Notes: generated by a model from the letters alone, not told the origin. A stretch of DNA of 64,000 bases from Holothuria scabra (GCA_037179385.1 CM074188.1:28041318-28105317), one strand, 5' to 3'. Positions 13,518 through 26,057 are shown, counted from the first letter of the stretch. Numbers and translations are program-made.

Positions 13518-13959
13518 TTGTTGCCCGGCCCTCCACCAGGAGCGCTACTGCTACGTTTACATTTGTTCTGTTTGGATTAAAAAACTGTAAACCAACTTGT
13601 TTTCTAAGTAACATGATTTGAAGGTTAAAGACATATTCTGATGGCTTTTAACAAGGTTCTTGCATGGTTAAAAATATTGCAGACCACACGGTCCTCAAAA
13701 CCTTGAAGCAATACGTTTTATACCTAATTACTCAAGATACCTTATTTTGATTTTTTTCTCTGATAAAAAAATACACGACCAATTTTGTTTTTCTTAACAA
13801 TTTAACGTTTGTCCTTGGAATTGGTACTGTTGGAAAGTTGTAATGTCTTTTCCTGTAGATCCAGCATAACCCTAAAAGCAAACAATGTTGCTAAGTATAC
13901 TATGCAGCGGCTTCCATATCATAAAGATGTTGAATGCAGCGTCAAGTTAATATGCCGCA

Positions 13960-14260
13960 ATAACATCACAGATTTCCCACAATGCACTTTATCTTAAGCA
14001 AAAAAGTAGCAGTCCTTGGTAAATGAGTATCTTCTGAACGATCTATGCTATTGAGATGTACTTGCTTTCATCGCCTAGAAGAGAAAATTTTTCTGCACAG
14101 TTTGAAGTCAGTGAATTTTGTCTCCGGAATATGCTTTTAAGATGATGAACTTGCCTTGTATTGACCATATTCCAAATAGCAGTTACAATGACTTGTGGGA
14201 TATCGTTTTGGCATGCGTCGTTATTGGCCACAGTAAAATTCACTAGCAAAAATGACACGT
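13960..14260. repeat. Diverged dispersed repeat related to 3490-3760
   Basis: The segment with CTTGTGGGATATCG and GGCCACAGTAAAATTCAC resembles the region around 3500-3560. Function unknown; no coding signal. Confidence 0.35.
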
Positions 14261-16639
14261 ATTAAAAATCCAAGGTTTTTGAAGTTTTTCGAAGCTACAT
14301 GGAAGTTCATCAAAACTCCAGAATAATACTTCCCATTTATCATCCGGAACGGTATGGGGGAGATCATTAAGATCCTTCAAATTCACCTGTTGGATACGGG
14401 TCTATGACCTACAAAATTTACCTCGAATTTAGTGACCTACGGTACCGAAGAGTGTTTTTTTAAGTCATAGCGTTGTTTGTTCAATCTCTCCTTAAAGGTG
14501 TTTCCTTTCAGAACACATGTTTGCAAACTTATATGAACGTATACGCGTTTCCTTACCATGTTCTGCTATTTAATAATAAGGCAATGGGAACTGTTATCTG
14601 TTCATACGTGCCTCACACAATTTTATGTGGTACCCTTTATTACGTTATTGCACTGTAAAATAAAATTTTACAGATTATCGGTTTCATTTTTTCGTATTAA
14701 AGACGGACTTCTTATGTGTATCGACAGAAGAAACGACGATAACGTCCTTTAATGGGGAAGTTTAACCAAAAATTCAAGTTTTTCATGTGTGAAAGAGGAA
14801 CAAAATCTACACGGTGTGGTGAAAGTCCCTTTCAAATCGGACATGTATTTCTTGAGATATCAGTAAATGAAATCAGTAGATTTGTGTTCAAAAGTGAGTT
14901 TGAGCGCAGCAGAGCTTATATCACTTCCTCACATTGTCAAGGAATGCTTTGTTTCCCTTTGTTTTATCAGACTGTTGTGTTGACCTTGAAGTTAATGGGA
15001 GTATGACCTCCCTGTGGAGGATGCAAAGTTTGTAAACTTCTCATGCCACTTATGCAATCACATTTCAATATTATGGGATTGTTGTTAAATGTATGGGCTT
15101 GCTTAAAGGTCGTGTGGTGTGGAAATGACAAATTGGGCATTTCATGTGAAAATCATTAAATGGCCAAGAAAATTGCAATCAAAATCCATCAAAATTAATC
15201 ATTGTCCAGGTTTCTGATTTGCCACTTAATCATGCATAAATATGAGCTCAATATGCAAAACATGTAATGTCTAGGGAAGAACAGCCACATATGGCTTATG
15301 ATGTCCTTTGTTTTGCAATTTCCATTTGAAAGACAGTTACAAAATTAGTATGTTCTGAGGATTTTTTTTAAAGTTTGAATTGTTTCCTTGAAAATCTTCA
15401 GTATCAATTACCAAACAATAAACTATCTGATGAGGAATTAAGAGGTAATAATTGTTAAGTCAATAAAAGAAATGTCAATACTGTGCAACACTCCACGGCA
15501 TTGTTTTACCATAAGCAACAAGTTCCGTTAGAAATATTCCAACTTTAAAAACTATATCTTGAGAGTCGTAAAAGCTATAGCCTGCTCTTAGCAGGCTATT
15601 GTGTTTGCTTTTCAACTACTACGTTCAAAAAATCAAAAATCTTACTTTCGCTACTATAAATAATACTATATGAGTCCTTTAACGGCTTCACTATTGAGCA
15701 GTCGACGTTACATGGCATACCTACGGTATACAATAGCCTGCCAACTTTCCATCGAATCTCATTAACGACCACCAAAAATGACGTCACGACAAAAACTAAA
15801 ATACTGAATTATGTCTTGCGTAATAGGTAATATATGTGCATCGAACGTACGGCCTCACATTTTCCACGAACAAAAGCTAATTAGGTTGTTCGCCGTTCGT
15901 TGTATCAGTTGTATGTACGATAATAAACTGTTCATACTTGTTTCGTGCACCACGTGATGTTCACTAAATCGGAGTCCCTCAAAATGAGGGATTCCTGTTA
16001 ATGGAACCTGGGCGAAGGTTTGCAGACCCTGTATATTATACTGTTAAGAGACCTGGGTGTATTACGATTTTGAGATTTTTATTCCCAGGTCAAGTCATAG
16101 CAAAGACTCTAAGAAAAGGAACCTACTGCCGTTGTGCGTGATGCTCTCCATAAGCAATGGAGTAGGAAAAACAAGAAAGTGAGCCGCAACTGTAAAAAGG
16201 TCGTGACCGGCTCGACTTGAACCAACAGGTTGGGAACTGGGCTGTAAAACTCCACCTAAGTAACTAATTAGCTAACTCCACGTGATTTTCTCTAGGAATG
16301 CTTAGTGTGTGAAATAAAGTATTTTTTTTGCTGATTTGTCACACTGCCATTAAGTGGTTCAGTTTTGACAAATAATGTCATCTACTTATAACGAGGTTTC
16401 AAAACCAAGTTAAGATTATATTATTCATTAAACAGAATGGATTGCATTATTATTTCATCTACGTTTGTAAATATTTTGATCGGGGAGTCTTTGTCAAATC
16501 TACCAAATGACAGAGCTCGGGGCCCTTTTGGTAGGTCGAACCTATTTTTTCGAATGGTGACGTAAGTGTTTGCAAAGTAATGCTCCGTCCATGTTTTAAG
16601 AAGTTCGTGTTCCGTTCGTGTTAAGTATTGTGTTCTGAG
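14261..16639. other. Intronic sequence, nothing recognised
   Basis: AT-rich and without recognisable exons. A small hairpin (ATAGCCTGCT, 3-base loop, AGCAGGCTAT) lies near 15577-15600. Confidence 0.4.
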
Positions 16640-16775
16640 TTGAGTACAGTAGCGTAGAGTAGTGTAGAGTTGTGCAGAGTAGAAAAGAGCAGAGCAGAGC
16701 AGAGCAGAGCAGAGCAGAGTAGAGCAGAGTAGAGTAGAGAAGAGTAGAGTAGAGTGGAGTAGAGTGGAGTAGTAG
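16640..16775. repeat. Pentanucleotide repeat (AGAGC/AGAGT)n
   Basis: A run of GTAGAGTAGT-type units grading into AGCAGAGCAG and back to AGAGTGG. It is an interrupted 5-bp microsatellite of about 135 bp. Confidence 0.85.
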
Positions 16776-16849
16776 GATTAGGCCTAGTTGGCTAGTGAAA
16801 TTTTCACAATGTTAGCTGGTTACAACGTAGCCGGTGGCTTACCTTCAGC

Positions 16850-17131
16850 CATGGGCGTCCGCAGAAAAAAAAGTCGGGGGGGGGGGGGGAATTTCTTGAC
16901 GGGGGAAAAACATCCCAGTCACAATGAATTGGCATGAAACGTGCGAAAATTTCAGCCCAAAATGCCTCCCAGATCGCCGGAAATGACATTTCTAAAGCCT
17001 ATTTTTGGCATAGAAACATGGAAAACACGTTTTGTTCGGGTTTTTGCTTTGATTTTTATACGTTTTTTCAAATTTTCGATTTTCCGGGGGGGGGCAAGTG
17101 CCCCCATTGCCCTTACCTGCGGACGCCCATG
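16850..17131. mobile_element. hAT MITE with perfect 8-bp target duplication
   Basis: A 282-bp element with 15-bp perfect terminal inverted repeats CATGGGCGTCCGCAG. It is flanked on both sides by the identical octamer CCTTCAGC (16842-16849 and 17132-17139). An 8-bp duplication is diagnostic of hAT-type insertion. The interior holds poly-G and a motif (CCTCCCAGATCGCCGGAAAT, then GACATTT) shared with the elements at 33566, 48089 and around 53550. It has no transposase. It lies about 330 bp upstream of the last exon of gene 1. Confidence 0.92.
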
Positions 17132-17470
17132 CCTTCAGCATTCTCTTGTTGTGGTTAAGGTGTACTGAAAGTTGATGTTGAGCACGCGAGCTAGGGCGCT
17201 TTTGAGTAGAGTATGCTGATCGGTGTACTGGACTCTCGACGAGACTTGCTTGCAGCTGCTGGTGGTTGATCAGTCGTGTTGACGTCATAAGGCTGCTCTT
17301 TGTAGCTTCTGTATATGTATGAGTTTATGCATTGTGCACTCAGAATGTGTGTCTGATAGAAGTGGTACAAGACGTTACCTAGTATTGAGACTGTTGTAAA
17401 GCCACTTACACCTAAGTCTCTAATATTAACTCTTTGGGGTAAATCTCAACAGTATCTTTTTTTTCTACAG

Positions 17471-18624
17471 AAATGGAAAACTCAACCGTTACATTGATGG
17501 ATACAACATTTAGTGCCCCTGAAAAACGAGAGACAGGGACCTTCAGCATCAAAACAAACGATGAATTAAGTACGCATACAGCAACCACGAAAATGACAGA
17601 AAACCCCTCAAATGCAACTACCATACAGTCACACACGACTCTAACAAAAGCGGAACAGCAATCATCAACATCGACTGCATCAACACAACCATTATCCACA
17701 TCGAGGGATTCAACCAGGAGAAAACTGACATCTGCTCAGTCGACGGTCACACCAATAACAAACAGTACACCTACGACAACGGTTTCAATTACATCTACGA
17801 CTCGCATTAGACACTTTAAATCAAGTTCGGCGTCTCTACCGGATTCTAGCTTAAAGTCAGATTTGCCTATTACTGATGTGACTTCGACTGTGGGCAGTAG
17901 TAAAAGTAAAAAAACGTCAACAACAGTGACGTTCACACCCTCTTTGCCATATGGAGCCAGATCAACCACAAAAGGAGACTTGTTATCATCGCCAGTGATT
18001 CGTTCCAGCTCTGAAATTTACAGCTCAACAGTCACTTCTCCAGTGCGTAGCATTACATTAACTTCCCATGTCAAGTCCACCCAGGATAGAAACTTGGCAA
18101 CAGGCTCGACAGAACAAAGTACTATGCATTCAAAATCGACGTTGAAGGTCACATTGAAAAGCGACCTGCCAGGGCCAAGCACAAATTCATTTATCCTTAT
18201 GGCAGCTGGGGCTGGTGGGGGTATCGTCTTTATGATGGGGGCTGTTTGTTTGTTAATTGGGGTGAGAAAAGCTAGGAAGAGACGATTTTGGGGCTCTGGT
18301 GCTAATGGTAGTGGTATCGCCGAAATTGGAATGAAATTTACTAAGACTACAAGCAGGGAGAACTGCATGAATATGGAAGACGATGTAGAAGTTGACACTG
18401 GTTTTAGTTTTTCATCTGATACTGAAACAGAGCCGAAGGCGAAGATAAAAGTGCACGGAGTGAGTGATTCCACAGACATAGATCGCGCCTTGACGACCTT
18501 CACCCCGGGCCCAGAGAATTTTAAGAGGGCGCAGGACAGAAATCTAAGTGAAATGGTCATAGTAAAGGATGTTGAGGAAGATTACTTTGGAGATGGTGAC
18601 TACAGGGATAGTATTGCAATGTGA
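17471..18624 (+). CDS. Gene 1, terminal exon: mucin-like type I membrane protein
   Basis: Preceded by the acceptor TTTTTTTTCTACAG, so the ATG at 17473 is probably internal, not the start. Residues are numbered from that Met (383 codons). Residues 1-238 are dominated by Ser and Thr with few aromatic residues and include N-glycosylation sequons such as NST; this is a mucin-like, probably heavily O-glycosylated ectodomain. Residues 240-264 form one membrane helix rich in small residues (GAGGGIVFMMGA), which could favour helix packing. RKARKRR (265-271) is a stop-transfer signal. The tail ends with a block (335-372) containing DIDRALTTF.P.PE, then A..R, M and a K-x-x-EED acidic stretch. The same block is in the gene at 42958-43772, so the two are paralogues. 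It works at the cell surface by inference. I do not recognise the family. Confidence 0.85.
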
Positions 18625-18630
18625 AATAAA
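18625..18630 (+). terminator. Polyadenylation hexamer directly after the stop codon
   Basis: AATAAA begins at the base after the TGA stop of gene 1. If used, the 3' UTR would be only some 15-30 nt long. It could also be chance, since the region is AT-rich and a longer UTR is possible. Confidence 0.4.
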
Positions 18631-19868
18631 CCATAAATATGCGAAATGATGCTATCCTTTTAAGATCAGGGTCTACAGAATGTGCTGAAAGCATCCGCCG
18701 TCTACCGGTTATTGGTCCTGGATCATGCGTGGACACGATTCAGCGGTGAGCAACACATGCGTAAGCGGAGATGAGCACGACGAAGCATACGTGTACGTGG
18801 TTGTCTCAACTTTATCAGCATTTTTTAACGCGGGTGGCCTCATGCAGATCATGGTTTTCTTGAAATATGTATATACATGCGTTGAAGACAAATTAAGTTA
18901 ATTGGAGTACTAACTGCAATGGTGTCAATAATATGACGTTTATTGCTTTGGGTTAAAACAGCAAAGGGGAGTGGCCAAGAAATATTATTTTCGTTAACGA
19001 AAATAGGAACACATCACGACAATATGACACCATCGTTAATGCCAGGGCCATGCAAAGAGCAACTGTTTGGTTTCGCTCTAGACCCAGTGACCTCTAGGTC
19101 GAAAATGTATCGGTATTATAAGCACAAAACTTCAATTCTGTTGGAGGGTATCTGTAATACTCAACAATTTGTAACTCGATACGTTAATGGAAAAGAACTC
19201 ATAACGACAACAAAACGAAATTTTAATTGCATTGCCCTTAAGCATTCCACATAAGTGTAATGTATTTCATGCAAGTAGAACTTAAAAAGAAAATGCAATA
19301 GGACAATAATGACATTCACATACGCAATAACATTTTTTCTTTGAAATTCGTTAGGGATTGTGGTTGAAAAATCTTCCAAGGCATGGAATGGCCCTTGGGT
19401 CCCCTTGCTATACCGGATTTACGTGTTAATTATGTAGTAAAGAATAAGCCGTGGCAGAATTTCATTTTTGGGGGAGGGGACTATCGGCAAAGGAAAATGT
19501 TTGGAGTAAAACTTTTTGCGCCCAGAGTGAAAGCGAAAGCGAAGCCCGCTCCTGTGGCCGGGGTCCAGGGAAAAAACCCGACGGGGGTCCAGGGGCGGAT
19601 CCTCGAAAATTCTGAGGTTTTAGCATATCTTGAAAATTAAGTCAGGGGCAGATAGTATTTACTTTGGCAGTTAACCTTACACCTTATTGACCTAACATGG
19701 GGGTGGGCACAGGGCGGGCAAAAAAAATGTTAGGAAGCAAATGGAATTTCCACTCTCACCCGGGCTATTTAAATATTTCGAGCCTAGGCTCGAAATACGC
19801 TAAAGAACACCCGTTTCATAAAATATATCCTACTATGACTCGTTGTACTTAATCCAGGAAACAGGGTT
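18631..19868. other. Intergenic, no gene seen
   Basis: No exon recognised. Around 19555-19610 GGGGTCCAGGG and GGGGTCCAGGGGCGGATCC are fragments of the hAT-associated GC-rich module also seen near 53700-53760. Confidence 0.45.
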
Positions 19869-19924
19869 CCCTTACTCCAAATCCAGATATGGATTGATAT
19901 CTGGATCAATCTGGTTAAAAAAGC

Positions 19925-20395
19925 TTTTTTATGGCTATATCAAGTCAGATATACAGCCAGATTAAGATGCTTTGATTCAATATATCAAGTTTTATATGGT
20001 CACATCAAACCAGATACAACTTGATTCAACAAAAGCCCAGATATGCAAACAAAGTTTTATATGGCCATATTAAGCCAGATATAAATTGAGGGGATACAAT
20101 TTCAGATATGCAAATAAAGTTTGATATGGCCATTTCAAGCCAGATATATTTGATGGAATATCTTCCCTGATATGTAAGTAAAGTCTGATATGGCCTTATC
20201 AAGCCAGATTTATCTTGATGAAATGCAATTCCAGATATTCAAATAAAGTTTTATACGGCCATATCAAGCCAGATATAACTTGATGAAATGCCTTCCTAGA
20301 TATGCAAATAAAGTTTGATATGGCCATATCAAGACAGATATAACTGCTTGAAATACCATGCCCAGAGTTACATATAAACTTTTATATGACTCTAT
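19925..20395. repeat. ~65-bp tandem repeat array (about 7 copies)
   Basis: Each unit carries a core like AAAGTTTGATATGGCCATAT then CAAGCCAGATATAACTTGAT. Cores start near 19928, 19993, 20053, 20118, 20180, 20245 and 20310, so the period is 60-67 bp. The core itself contains the palindrome ATATGGCCATAT. The copies are diverged, so the array is not very recent. Confidence 0.85.
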
Positions 20396-20728
20396 TAATA
20401 ATTTTTGGTTTGATTTGTGTACCTGTCCTACAAAAAGGTCCTCTCTAGAAGCTGAACAAGTATCAGCAAACCAAAATCATAACATTCAAACCATGTTCAG
20501 CTATATTATAATAAAATTTGCAAATGACTTTCCAATGTGGGCGTGGTCAGGAATTTAGGGCCCTAATTTTTTTGTGATTAAGAAAGTAAAATGTGAAAAT
20601 CATGAAACCTTCAACAAAATTTATTTTGGAATATATCCCAATACGATAATTTAAACCAACAATGAAGTGTTAACATTTAAATTAGGAATTTCAAAGCAGT
20701 TTTTTCTTCACTATTAAGTAATTTAACA

Positions 20729-20811
20729 ACTTCAAATACTTAATTAAGTATTTGAAGTGTAATACGCATTGTATAATATTGACTTAAGTCAATGTTATAC
20801 TATGCGTATTA
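20729..20811. repeat. Two adjacent palindromes
   Basis: 20729-20758 is a perfect 30-bp palindrome (half-site ACTTCAAATACTTAA). It is followed at once by a 52-bp palindrome (20760-20811, half-site starting TAATACGCAT and centred on GACTTAAGTC) with two mismatched pairs out of 26. Both centre on TTAA. They sit in the middle of the 19869-22274 element. Confidence 0.9.
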
Positions 20812-21105
20812 AACTTTCGTCAGGGATGTTCAGATAGCCCTTAACATTATGCTGGCTCAGAAGGCTTCTGATAAACTTAGCACAAAGCTAGTGCACTAAT
20901 ACATTTTGGTCCAGTCATATGTGGTCAGATATGGGACACATATGCACCATACTTGTCTACTTTATATGGGATCAATACAGTAAGTCTTTATATAAACCAA
21001 ATATGGTACTGATTTATATTGAATCAACGCAGCATACCTTTATATAAACTATGTTGTACTGCATTATATGGTGTATATCTGTTCCAGATAAAGACCTGAA
21101 CCAGA

Positions 21106-22100
21106 GAGTAGCGGCGGAAGCATAAAAATTTAGAGAGGGTGGGGGAGACAATCAGTGAACAAGATGGAATGGTTGGACTCGTGAAACGAACCCTATGTGC
21201 GCGTAGCGCACATCACGAGCGCGAAGCGCGAAGTCCCACTGGCGTGGGTCCAGGGCCTGCCTTACACCCTGGAAGCTCTGAGACTCTACAAGCTCTCTCG
21301 TGCAATCTAAGCCGTTTTTGGAACATTTTAGGGTGAATTCAATGAACAAAAATGTGCGAAATATTTGCGTTCACAGATAGCCTATAGGCTATTTCTTCGA
21401 CATCAACAGTTGCGTTGCTATGTTTGTAATTTTGGTTTTGTTAAAATCATTTTTCAAATCCAAAGGAAAAGAGGCGCAGTTACCTAACTACTCTAAAATC
21501 AGTTGCCCCTGTACTCGCCCTTGGTTTGGTGCTGCACCTGTAAGTTTGTTTTGATTTTGTATTTTAATTGAAGGTCTATTTCTAGAAATTTGTGAATGTA
21601 TGTAGAATGAATTATTGTAGTGGAAATAGCCTACTGTAAGTGAATGACTCACCTATGATGAGTGAATACTGGTCAACTGTTTATTCACGTGTTGGCAATG
21701 GCAACGCTTCAATTCACGCGGAGGAAAAATACTAGTACAGTAAAGGTTCGGTTTCACTGGACAAGTGATATACTAAATACACCTGGTTTGCGGACAGGGC
21801 GAGGTTGCCAGATTCTTGTAATTATTTGTAGCCAAATACTAGGTCACAGGCATAGAACATGGTTGCAGGGGACCGTGAAAAGAATCAGCCAAACAATGGC
21901 AGAACATAGGCTAAGTCAATTTCGGCTGCTCTGTTCGGTGGTGGGTTAACTATAGTCTCAACTTTGAATTGGTTCAAGGCTCCCAAGTTTCTTTTACGTC
22001 TGCTCTGATTTTTTGGGGGACGTCCCCTCGCTAAGAATTTTAGGGGGGGGGGGACTCCCCTCGCTATCCCCCCTCCCCCCCCCCGCTTCCGCCGCCACTG
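21106..22100. mobile_element. Nested hAT non-autonomous element, perfect 8-bp target duplication
   Basis: A 995-bp element flanked by the identical octamer GAACCAGA (21098-21105 and 22101-22108). Ends are GAGTAGCGGCGGAAGC and, inverted, CAGTGGCGGCGGAAGC. The interior includes a GC-rich palindrome-rich segment (GAGCGCGAAGCGCGAAG near 21219) and poly-G/poly-C near the right end. No transposase frame is seen. It interrupts the older element 19869-22274, so it inserted later. Confidence 0.92.
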
Positions 22101-22616
22101 GAACCAGATAAAATTTTATCTGGCGCATGTATGGATTAGATCTGGTTCTTGCACAGATCAAGGTTATATCTGCCCAATTTTTTATCTGGCCCAGACGTAA
22201 ATCCCATATCTGCCGTAGATATGGGCCAGATATGAAATTTCATATTTGGCCTATATCTGGATTTGGAGTAAGGGTTGTTGGAGACGCTAGATTTATTCAG
22301 AAAATTAGAAGTTGTGGCGTACTTAAACTCCAGTAAACCAAATCAACTTTTAAACATCTTTAAAGTACGAAGAAACTCCGTAAACATAAGTCCTTGATTT
22401 CATTCCAGTGATAGGAACTGACGATCTTGAGGTAATTGACCTAATTGTGATTAATTGGAATTCACTGGCAACTACTGGTACAAAGACCTAAGTACGAGTT
22501 TAACGTGCAATAACATGCAATGATTGCTACTGGTTCTTCTCGGTATTATCGTCAATCATGTTATCTCAGAAAAGAAAACCCCACTTAAATTGACAATGGA
22601 TTTTGTACACATATTC

Positions 22617-23345
<729 letters not shown>

Positions 23346-23352
23346 AAAAAAA

Positions 23353-23391
<39 letters not shown>

Positions 23392-23424
23392 AATAATAAA
23401 TAAAAATAATAAATGAATAGAAAT

Positions 23425-24112
23425 AGTTAAATTAACAAACGAATGATCAGACTGAATACCAGGAGAGAACACAATATCCTTAACAGTGTGTATAACATGC
23501 CTAGAAACAAGAATATAATCTAACCTACAATGTAAGCCTGGGGTGACATTGGAAGTCCAAGTGAAATTCTTTACATAAGGATTGCGCTCTCTCCAAACAT
23601 CAGCTAGGTCATAAGTATGCATTAATTCCAAGCATTTGTCACGAGCTTTAAAATTAGTTCTTAAATTCCCTCCCTTTTTATCAAACTCAAAATTGAAAAC
23701 AAAGTTGAAATCCCCCGCCAAAATAATGGTATCGTCATGAAAAGTACTTATACGAAGAGACAAACTCTCAAAGAAATTCGGATCGTCTAAATTGGGGGCA
23801 TAAATCCCCACCAAGGTGAAAATACGATCACAAAATTTAAGATCCACTAAAATGGACCGCCCGTGTGGACAAATATCAGTCTTCATTAAATCGAATGTGA
23901 GACTTGGTTTTATAAGTAAACAAACCCCCCGACTCGTAGTAAGTCCATGCGAAAAAATAATAGTTCCTCCCCATTCATGCTTCAATACTTCTCGTCAGCT
24001 ATACAGCTGTGTGTTTCTTGAATAAGGCTGATGTCAATGTTGTGTCTGTGAATGTATGCAAAGAGTTGTCTGCGCTTTTTGCTTTGTCTGAGCCCCGAGC
24101 ATTAAATGAGAT
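23425..24112 (-). pseudogene. Broken LINE (non-LTR retrotransposon) APE-type endonuclease
   Basis: The main frame (- strand, from 23985) encodes an exonuclease-endonuclease-phosphatase fold as found at the N terminus of L1/Tx1-like ORF2. Visible motifs in order are GVCLLIKPSL, the strand VGIYAPN, LAGDFNFV, RLDYILVS and the terminal catalytic SDHSFVNL. The N-terminal part with the catalytic QETH motif lies upstream (about 24010-24080) in another frame and is followed by a stop before the main frame begins, so at least one frameshift has occurred. No reverse transcriptase follows; the frame runs into an (AAAT)n tract. It is a dead, 3'-truncated copy between the arms of the large inverted repeat. 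Confidence 0.85.
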
Positions 24113-24987
24113 AAGAGTTAAATCAGATACCATTTCATAATACAAATACTTAAAAAAATGCAGGTGGGCTCAATAGTAAACCTGAAAGTACAGTATACTT
24201 GCACTGAAAACACAATCATTATATACAATATATACAACGTTGATAAATGGAGGTACAAGAACAAGAAAAAAAATAAAAAAGAAACAAGCACATACACACA
24301 TAAGAGCACAGGAAAAACACAAAGAGAAAAAATACGTCAATCCAACTGTAGGAATTAACAAGGCAATAGTATAAGAATCCTATGGCCATGAACACACCAG
24401 ATGCAAATGGCCCAACGAAAGGGCAATAGATTCATAGCACTAACCAGCGGCTAACGGGCTAAAATGTAAACAAGCGGATATAACTACAAACTAATGCTCG
24501 ACAGAGGAAGGCATATAGAATAGGTAACACTGGTGTATACTCAGTGTTGAAAGTACAGTAAATAAACGGTGTTATACCAACCATATCACATATGATAAAC
24601 CATCTAGATACAAAATAATCGGATGTCTCGATCCAAAGAAACAAAATCGTCCACTACAGTACAAAAGTTATCCTTGTTAAATAACCAACTCTTCCTCATC
24701 ACAAAGGGCGAAGATTGAGTAAAAACTGAAAGAATCAGTTGAAGATCGTTAACAAAACGTAGGGAATAATATGAATTTGTGCAAACCACATTGTAAGTTC
24801 TCTCCCTACAGTAAGAAAAGAAAATCCAACCCAACATAAGAAATAATTTGGCTATAAGTTGAATGATCACCTGATATAAGTTATTCGTCAGCAAATTTGT
24901 ACGGGCGGCCATCAGGCTGTCTCCAGACCCCTCCAGCAAAACGAAGTTTAGTGCCCGTACGATATAACTGAGAAACTTGAATTTGAG
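24113..24987. other. Likely LINE 5' region or unassigned sequence
   Basis: Sequence upstream of the broken endonuclease on the - strand. Open frames here lack recognisable domains. It may be the LINE 5' UTR or ORF1 debris. Confidence 0.35.
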
Positions 24988-25258
24988 ATGCTATATTAAA
25001 TAGTAAAAAACTGAAGAAGCGGGAGTAAATGACAAGGTAGCACAGTTGTATAAAAGAAGGAAACAGAATTACTGAATTACTTGAAGAAACTGTATCCTGA
25101 TAGCCACAGGCAAGGTCTTAATAGAGATTTTTCTTATTTATCAGGATACAGTTTCTTCAAGTAATTCAGTAATTCTGTTTCCTTCTTTTATACAACTGTG
25201 CTACCTTGTCATTTACTCCCGCTTCTTCAGCTTTTTACTATTTAATATAGCATCTCAC
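24988..25258. repeat. Inner hairpin of ~115-bp near-perfect arms
   Basis: Left arm 24988-25104 (ATGCTATATTAAATAGTAAA to CAGTTTCTTC reversed) pairs with right arm 25138-25258. The spacer is about 33 bp around GCCACAGGCAAGGTCTTAAT. This inverted repeat lies inside the larger one, giving a nested foldback. Confidence 0.85.
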
Positions 25259-25276
25259 ATTCTGTAAAGTTACGCC

Positions 25277-25489
<213 letters not shown>

Positions 25490-25500
<11 letters not shown>

Positions 25501-26057
25501 AACTCGGATGCTTTGTTATTTAATATTACTTGTAATGTAAAATTTAGTGTTTTATTTTTTAGGTAGATATGAACAGTTTTTATTTGTCAGTAAGACAGTT
25601 TTATTATTTGAAAATATCTCACGCGCTCGCATCTTGTCGCTTTGATAAACTGTTTAGTTACCATGGAGTTTTGAATATGTACATACGCTTCCATTCAAAC
25701 AACGAAATGAGGTACGCACACTACAATTTTAGATTGTCTCGTCACTTTACATTATTTTGGCTAATCAAGCTTGCCATGGTTATGATGTTCGCGCTTTTTA
25801 TTAATTACTATGTGAGAACGTGCGTTCTTTGTAACTACGTACTTTCCGATCATCATCATTATGACGTCACTTTACAACTTTTCAAACTTATTTTAATATT
25901 ACGCGGTACTGTACGCATTCAACTCTTTCTTGTTTGTATGTAACGGTTGATTTCCATAACACAGTTGACAAAGCCGCCAGGAGGCGGCGAAAATTTCTGT
26001 TTCAATAAATCATTCGTTGGATCTATATGCACACTCTGTTTTCCATTTTTTCCTTAT
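25490..26057 (+). repeat. Right arm of the large inverted repeat (Penelope-like 3' region)
   Basis: Reverse complement of 22787-23345. After AACTCGGATGC it runs through the shared 124-codon open frame, a hammerhead-like motif and CAATAAATCATTCG. It ends with CCTTAT followed by other sequence and a second (TA)n tract. Confidence 0.8.
25965..25992 (+). ncRNA. Degenerate hammerhead-like core in right arm
   Basis: TTGACAAA, stem GCCGCC, loop AGGA, stem GGCGGC, GAAA. The stem is perfect but the first box is altered from CTGANGA. Its position relative to the (TA)n end matches the better cores at 26639, 32198 and 41435. Confidence 0.4.

Larger units (their letters stand above)
7197..17470 (+). other. 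Long intron of gene 1 with repeats
   Basis: About 10.3 kb between a phase-1 donor (GTTAGC) and a phase-1 acceptor (TTTTTTTTCTACAG). It contains a (TGAC)n tract, a GGGTCAA-rich repeat, a shared foldback-type repeat at 13055-13320, poly-G and pentanucleotide tracts and a hAT MITE at 16850-17131, each listed separately. No internal exon with both splice sites and an open phase-1 frame stood out. The open frame at 13809-13997 is preceded by a fair acceptor but ends in a stop without a donor. Confidence 0.45.
19869..22274. mobile_element. TIR element with subterminal tandem repeats, interrupted by a hAT
   Basis: Left end CCCTTACTCCAAATCCAGAT recurs in exact inverted form at the right end (ATCTGGATTTGGAGTAAGGG, ending 22274). 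Inside lie about seven 65-bp tandem units (19925-20395), two adjacent palindromes and, near the right end, more AGATATGGG/CCAGATAT motifs (22180-22260). Without the 995-bp hAT insertion and its duplicated octamer, the element is about 1.4 kb. No transposase is encoded and no clear target duplication was seen. The superfamily is unknown. Confidence 0.75.

Noticed and set aside
13809..13997. Possible internal exon of gene 1 preceded by CTTTTCCTGTAG
   Set aside because: The open frame is in phase 2, not the required phase 1, and ends at a stop without a donor.
17412..17699. - strand open frames opposite the gene 1 exon (also 17736-17969 and 18018-18560)
   Set aside because: Antisense shadows caused by the Ser/Thr-rich codon composition of the true exon.
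19925..20395. Regularly spaced repeats resembling a CRISPR array
   Set aside because: Units are contiguous 60-67-bp diverged tandem repeats without unique spacers, in animal DNA.
25569..25943. 124-codon open frame identical to the one at 22898-23272 on the other strand
   Set aside because: It lies in a Penelope-like 3' region inside inverted-repeat arms and has no recognisable domain. Identity reflects duplicate arms, not selection on a protein.
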